A stretch of 64,000 nucleotides of DNA from Paenibacillus xylanexedens. Lineage in GTDB: Bacteria > Bacillota > Bacilli > Paenibacillales > Paenibacillaceae. A program made the position numbers and the translations under genes. This document shows positions 61,702 to 64,000 of this stretch, one piece after another; position 1 is the first letter of the stretch; each line of letters starts with the position of its first letter. Where the stretch lies: the NCBI RefSeq assembly GCF_017874615.1, contig NZ_JAGIKV010000019.1, positions 62,001-126,000 of the forward strand, written 5' to 3'. The notes beneath the pieces were generated by a model that saw nothing but the letters and a program-made list of their open reading frames with translations, searched no databases and was not told the DNA's origin.

Positions 61702-62484
61702 ATGACGCAGCAAATGGAAGAAATGTCGATTACGGAACATCTGAGCGAGCTGCGCAAGCGGCTGATCTACGTATTAATTATTTTTGTGCTGGGACTGATT
61801 GCAGGATTTTTTGTGGCGGACCCGGTATACCAATATCTGACGAAGGCAGAGTCGGCCAAAGGTTTTGTATTACATGCCTTCTCGTTCTGGGACGGGATTG
61901 GCATCTACATGAAGATTGCCGGTTTGTTTTCACTTATTATTACGCTGCCGTTTACGGTGTATCAGATCTGGAAGTTTGTTAGTCCAGGGCTAAAGCCGCG
62001 CGAGCGAAAAGCAACGCTAAAGTATGTGCCCTATGTATTTCTGTTATTTCTGACGGGTATGGCTTTCTCGTATTATGTTATTTTTCCGATGGCACTTGCC
62101 TTCACAACAGCGATAACGGAGAAAATGGGGCTTGTGGAGACCTACGGGATGAAACAGTATTTCAGCTTCCTGTTTGGCATTGTGTTGCCTGTGTCCCTGT
62201 TATTTGAACTTCCTTTACTTATTATGTTTCTGACAGGACTGCGGATTCTGAATCCAATTCGTCTTCGCAAAATGCGCAGAGTAGCTTATTTTGTGCTGAT
62301 CTTCATTGCAGTGGTCATTACACCTCCAGACTTTATTTCCGATCTGCTGGTGATGATTCCTTTGCTCCTGTTATATGAAATCAGTGTGTTATTATCCGCA
62401 ATCGTATATCGCAAGCAGCTTGCAGCCGATGAAGAGATCGAATCCCGCTATGTTCGTGCCGAGGATAAGAAACATGTGGGCTGA
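61702..62484 (+). CDS. tatC: Sec-independent translocase protein TatC
   Basis: The 260-residue membrane protein has six helices and the twin-arginine receptor features: the N-terminal MSITEHLSELRKRLIYVLII with the conserved Glu-Leu-Arg-x-Arg cluster, FVSPGLKPRERKA in the first cytoplasmic loop, and FELPLLIMFLTGL. It binds Tat signal peptides together with TatA. GGGGGGCAGGC precedes the ATG. A weak terminator follows at 62505. Confidence 0.93.
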   Translation: MTQQMEEMSITEHLSELRKRLIYVLIIFVLGLIAGFFVADPVYQYLTKAESAKGFVLHAFSFWDGIGIYMKIAGLFSLIITLPFTVYQIWKFVSPGLKPRERKATLKYVPYVFLLFLTGMAFSYYVIFPMALAFTTAITEKMGLVETYGMKQYFSFLFGIVLPVSLLFELPLLIMFLTGLRILNPIRLRKMRRVAYFVLIFIAVVITPPDFISDLLVMIPLLLLYEISVLLSAIVYRKQLAADEEIESRYVRAEDKKHVG

Positions 62485-62504
62485 ATGAGGATAGGCTGTA
62501 ATGT

Positions 62505-62540
62505 GCCCGGAAAAGACGGTATGTTCTTATCCGGGCTATT
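62505..62540 (+). terminator. intrinsic terminator of tatC
   Basis: GCCCGGA (62505-62511) pairs with TCCGGGC (62530-62536) around a loop of 18 bases. The T-tract after it is weak. Confidence 0.6.
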
Positions 62541-62758
62541 TCTGTAGACTGCCGACCACCACGACAGGACAAGCAGGCATATTATGTTCAACAATGGATA
62601 CAATGGGGAAGGGACTGTCTGCTAACGTTGCAGAAGGGCTAAACAATTTCGTAGAATAAGATTAGTGAATTGCAACATAGAACCAGGCGCAGCGGGTGTA
62701 ATTTGGCTATGTTTGTGTAAATTCAACGTAAATTCTCGCAGGAATTCGTCGAAAGGAC

Positions 62759-62825
62759 TTGAAATCATGCTTCAAGTTGAGTATCATAAAGTTGGTTGTT
62801 AGCACTGAACACTGTCGAGTGCTAA
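62759..62825 (+). promoter_or_regulatory. groESL promoter with CIRCE operator
   Basis: TTGAAA (62759-62764) and TATCAT (62782-62787) are 17 bases apart. The CIRCE inverted repeat follows: TTAGCACTG (62799-62807), nine bases, GAGTGCTAA (62817-62825). HrcA binds CIRCE and represses groESL at normal temperature. The left arm has G instead of C at its last position. Confidence 0.9.
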
Positions 62826-62884
62826 TACATATGGCTACAACCTACAATGTAACGTTATATAATTTCAAAAGGAGGCTATTTTTC

Positions 62885-63166
62885 ATGATCAGACCTTTAG
62901 GTGAACGCGTATTGGTAGAACCACTGGAGCAAGAACAAACAACTTCTTTCGGGATCGTACTCCCGGACTCCGCCAAAGAAAAACCGCAAGAGGGTAGAAT
63001 CATTGCAGTTGGTGCTGGAGTATTGAAAGACGGCGTACGTGTAGCTCTGGAAGTGAAAGAAGGAGATCGCGTTATTTTCTCCAAATATGCCGGTACAGAA
63101 ATCAAATTCGAAGGTAAAGAATATTTGATTATGAAAGAGAGCGATATTCACGCGATTCTCGACTAA
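62885..63166 (+). CDS. groES: co-chaperonin GroES
   Basis: The 93-residue protein starts MIRPLGERVLVEPLEQEQTT and has the mobile loop TTSFGIVLPDSAKEKP and the KYAGTEIKFEGKEYL end. Seven copies form the lid on the GroEL barrel. The start at 62885 is preceded by AAAGGAGG at 8 bases; the open frame upstream overlaps CIRCE and is not coding. It is followed by groEL after 74 bases. Confidence 0.95.
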   Translation: MIRPLGERVLVEPLEQEQTTSFGIVLPDSAKEKPQEGRIIAVGAGVLKDGVRVALEVKEGDRVIFSKYAGTEIKFEGKEYLIMKESDIHAILD

Positions 63167-63240
63167 TTCAAATTTAATCGGATAACCGAACCATATAGCA
63201 CTACCATTTTCCAACAAAAACTAGGGAGGTTTTCTTAACA

Positions 63241-64000
63241 TGGCTAAAGACATTAAATTCAGTGAAGACGCTCGTCGCTCCATGCTTCGTGGTGTGGACG
63301 CATTGGCTAATGCAGTAAAAGTAACACTCGGTCCTAAAGGCCGCAACGTGGTTCTGGAGAAAAAATTCGGAAGCCCACTCATCACTAACGATGGTGTAAC
63401 CATTGCTAAAGAAATCGAACTGGAAGATGCATTCGAGAACATGGGTGCACAACTGGTTAAAGAAGTAGCAACGAAAACCAACGATGTTGCCGGTGACGGT
63501 ACTACAACAGCAACTGTATTGGCGCAAGCGCTGATCACAGAAGGTCTGAAAAACGTAACTGCAGGCGCTAGCCCAATCGGTATCCGTAAAGGGATCGACA
63601 AAGCGGTTAAAGCTGCGGTTGCTGAATTGCAATCCATCTCCAAACCAATCGATTCCAAACAATCCATTGCACAAGTTGCAGCAATCTCTGCAGCTGACGA
63701 AGAAGTAGGCGAACTGATCGCTGAAGCTATGGAAAAAGTAGGTAAAGATGGCGTAATCACAGTAGAAGAATCCAAAGGATTCGCTACAGAGCTTGAAGTG
63801 GTTGAAGGTATGCAATTCGACCGTGGATACATCTCTCCTTACATGATCACTGATACGGACAAAATGGAAGCTGTTTTGGACAATCCGTACATCTTGATCA
63901 CAGACAAAAAAATCTCCAGCACGCAAGACATCTTGCCATTGCTTGAGAAAATCGTTCAACAAGGCAAACCGCTGGTATTGATCGCTGAAGATATCGAAGG
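63241..64000 (+). CDS. groEL: chaperonin GroEL, N-terminal part (cut by window end)
   Basis: The first 253 codons of the 60-kDa chaperonin are seen. They start MAKDIKFSEDARRSMLRGVD and include GPKGRNVVLEKKFGSP, DVAGDGTTTATVLAQAL and the start of the apical domain (VEGMQFDRGYISPYMITD). GroEL folds newly made and stressed proteins with GroES. AGGGAGG precedes the ATG. The frame is open to the window edge; nothing in view is unusual. Confidence 0.95.

Overview
The window is from an endospore-forming Bacillales chromosome, most probably a Paenibacillus. The evidence is moderate GC, strong Shine-Dalgarno sites, an SspH-type spore protein, a GerAB-type germination permease, a spore-type Ku/LigD repair set, tandem T-box leaders, a CIRCE operator before groES-groEL, and a right-hand gene order (tsaE-tsaB-rimI-tsaD / ABC-F / moaC / tatA-tatC / groES-groEL) that matches the ydiB to groEL region of Bacillus subtilis. 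The genus is inferred from protein style, not from a search. No insertion sequence, prophage, CRISPR array, tRNA or rRNA was seen.

Layout. 1-6.2 kb: the end of an RNA 2',3'-cyclic phosphodiesterase gene, a secreted SleB-type cell-wall hydrolase, an MGDG-synthase-like glycosyltransferase, and a TetR/YhgE-type membrane protein pair with candidate operators. 6.2-11.5 kb: a long leader and the large subunit of glutamate synthase, with no small subunit next to it. 11.7-13.1 kb: a 51-residue protein, an XRE regulator and an unrecognised 144-residue protein.

13.2-33.2 kb: a co-directional exopolysaccharide (EPS) operon of about 20 genes. It has a tyrosine phosphatase/kinase control module, a structured RNA in the position of the EAR (epsC) antiterminator RNA, GalU, a priming sugar-phosphate transferase, a Wzy-like polymerase, six glycosyltransferase genes (two forming a PssD/PssE pair), a Wzx-like flippase, a pyruvyltransferase, ManC, UDP-glucose dehydrogenase, an LCP attachment enzyme, a secreted GH74-like glycanase, a VanZ protein and a small membrane protein. 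The polymer is inferred to be a Wzx/Wzy product with glucose, mannose and glucuronic acid, decorated with pyruvate.

33.3-40 kb: a small Cys-rich protein with a BcrA-type ABC transporter, an AI-2E family permease, and a lower-GC GntR / DUF1648 / alpha-beta hydrolase group with a clear GntR operator. 40-50.6 kb: a CNNM/CBS protein, cardiolipin synthase, YitT protein with a structured leader, a non-homologous end joining set with LigD split into two genes plus Ku, an orphan GerAB permease, a ring-cleavage-type VOC protein, and SspH. 50.7-64 kb: the t6A modification operon, two tandem leucine T-boxes ahead of leuA, a cluster of DnaA boxes, an ABC-F protein, 5-formyl-THF cyclo-ligase, moaC, moaB/mogA, tatA, tatC, groES and the start of groEL.

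Most noteworthy: the DnaA-box cluster beside the ABC-F gene; the EAR-like RNA; the tandem leucine T-boxes; a GH74-like glycanase built into the EPS operon; an identical GATAC-N5-GTATC inverted repeat at two promoters 20 kb apart on either side of the EPS operon; and a GC-rich insertion with a perfect 14-bp inverted repeat inside tsaB.
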